From assembly GCA_021397835.1 (NCBI GenBank), contig JAJFZO010000168.1, positions 2,232,001 to 2,296,000 on the forward strand: 64,000 bases of DNA, written 5' to 3'. Source of the DNA: Moringa oleifera (Eukaryota > Streptophyta > Magnoliopsida > Brassicales > Moringaceae). The translations under genes and the position numbers were made by a program. Within the stretch, counting starts at the first letter, position 1; every line of letters starts with the position of its first letter. Shown here piece after piece: positions 62,700 to 64,000 of this stretch. Below the pieces are notes generated by a model. That model had not been told where the DNA came from, did no database searches, and was given only the letters and a program-made list of their open reading frames with translations.

Positions 62700-62990
62700 C
62701 ATAGTTGAAATGTTTAAAAAATAATTAAAATAAATACTATACTCTATTTTAAGTCAATTCCTCAATTTTTGAAAAATTTTTTACTCACAATTTATTTATT
62801 ATGAATTGTATAAAATTTTGATATTAAAGTTTTTTTAAAAATATTTTCAATACTAAATAATGTTTAAAAAAATTTTGTGACGATTGTTTGAATATTTTTT
62901 ATATCCGTAAAAAATTTCAATTCAAATACATAATACAAAATCTATAATTTTTAAATTTTTGAACAAAATTTAATTTGATTCAAATTAATA
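62700..62990 (-). repeat. AT-rich dispersed repeat, inverted copy
   Basis: On the - strand it gives gaattgaaattttttacgga, aaaaatattcaaacaatcgt and a ttgagg-aattgacttaaaat block, in the order of copy 4. The adjacent + strand block 62982-63024 matches the end of copy 4 in the direct orientation, so the locus is rearranged. Confidence 0.45.
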
Positions 62991-64000
62991 AATTATAATT
63001 CGATCTGTCACTTTTTAAATATTATATTAAATTAGACAAGTAAGATATAGTTAAAAATTTTAAATTATCTTTATTCTTATTTTTAAGTCATTGATATTTA
63101 TTTTTGTTTAATTTTACAAAATTATGTTTATATTTTTTAAAAATATTACTAGATTAATCTAGTAGTTAGCATAAATTAAACAAGTTGTAAAGTTATTAAA
63201 AAAAGAAAATTGGGGACAGGAACAGATGAAATTAAATAACAGCTTCAACTTCAATCCAACATAACATTTAATGGGACCAAAGGAAAATCAACTGATAGCT
63301 CATAAAGTAGACAATTTTAAGGACAGCAAGCCCCATTCCATTACCACTAACACAAGAAACTTGTCTCTGTTTGGAACTTAACAAGGACATAATTAAAGTT
63401 GACAGTTGTCTCCTAACTTCAACTTAACACTTTCCTTCAATCTAATTCCTTTAATAAAGAAGAAAAAAAATCTTAATATCTAAATTAAAATTCAGTTAAA
63501 GTTAAAATTTTTAAATATATTTTTCTTAATTTGCATGTAATTAATTACAAAAAAAAAATAGATGAGAAAATATGGTAAAATTTTGTTACCATCAATTATA
63601 TATACATTTTAGAATACATGAAAATAATATTTTGTATATTATTAAATAAAATAAAATTTTAAAAATGTAAACTATAAATAAAATTTTAAAATATTAAATT
63701 ATAACAAAACATAAACTAAAATAAATTCATTTTAGCTTTTTAAAATTAAAATAAAGTACCAAAACAAAAGCAAGCAAAAATTTCATCAATAAGCAAGAAG
63801 CATGTCAACAAAATATCATGCTCTTAAACTTTTATATTTAATTATTTATTTTCTATTTTTTAAATAAATAAAAGTGTAATAATAATACTTTTTTTTTGTT
63901 TTTACCTAAAATGTTTTTTAATTTTTTATTCTAAAAAATAGAAGTTAAAGACAAAGAAACAGGCGGTGATTAACAAAGCTTTACTGTAAGGATGGCCCCC
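62991..64000. other. AT-rich intergenic sequence at the right edge
   Basis: A short less AT-rich patch at about 63200-63440 has no open frame of note. Nothing else is supported. Confidence 0.55.

Noticed and set aside
1..64000. CRISPR array, bacterial operon or organellar insertion
   Set aside because: No regularly spaced identical repeats occur. The genes have spliceosomal introns, and no chloroplast or mitochondrial genes or rRNA were recognised.

Overview
This window is nuclear DNA from a eudicot plant. The evidence is intron-split genes with GT..AG borders, six proteins matching land-plant families, AT-rich intergenic DNA and decayed plant-type transposons. I cannot name the species.

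Layout from left to right. (1) About 785-3648, + strand: a six-exon gene of the GDP-L-galactose phosphorylase (VTC2) family whose catalytic HIT-type histidines are replaced by tyrosines; its 5' end is unresolved. (2) 5832-8354, - strand: an intronless CrRLK1L receptor kinase resembling HERCULES2/At1g30570. (3) 9.5-24.4 kb: an AT-rich gene desert with a decayed CACTA transposase, several copies of one AT-rich repeat family and a large inverted repeat. (4) 24598-30384, + strand: a seven-exon N-acetylglucosamine kinase, with a short 5'-truncated LINE in intron 2. (5) 32363-39049, - strand: a four-coding-exon WPP domain-associated coiled-coil protein, with a tRNA-like SINE candidate in its first coding intron. 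(6) 40-50.4 kb: TE-rich DNA holding a decayed LTR element with a Gypsy-type gag on the - strand. (7) 50534-51514, + strand: an intronless monoacylglycerol-lipase/caffeoylshikimate-esterase-like hydrolase. (8) 52512-58555, - strand: a complete ten-exon 2-succinylbenzoate-CoA ligase (AAE14/MenE) for phylloquinone synthesis. (9) 58.6-64 kb: AT-rich intergenic DNA with possible CACTA subterminal repeats and more copies of the repeat family.

The genes act in unrelated pathways: ascorbate-family fold, wall/growth signalling, amino-sugar salvage, nuclear-envelope/coiled-coil scaffold, lipid or phenylpropanoid ester hydrolysis, and vitamin K1. They are not a functional cluster. HERK2, NAGK and AAE14 recall the Arabidopsis neighbourhood At1g30520-At1g30570 (from memory), so this looks like an ancestral collinear block. 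I found no convincing new multi-gene system. The most unusual coding item is the VTC2-like gene with an intact reading frame but no catalytic histidines.
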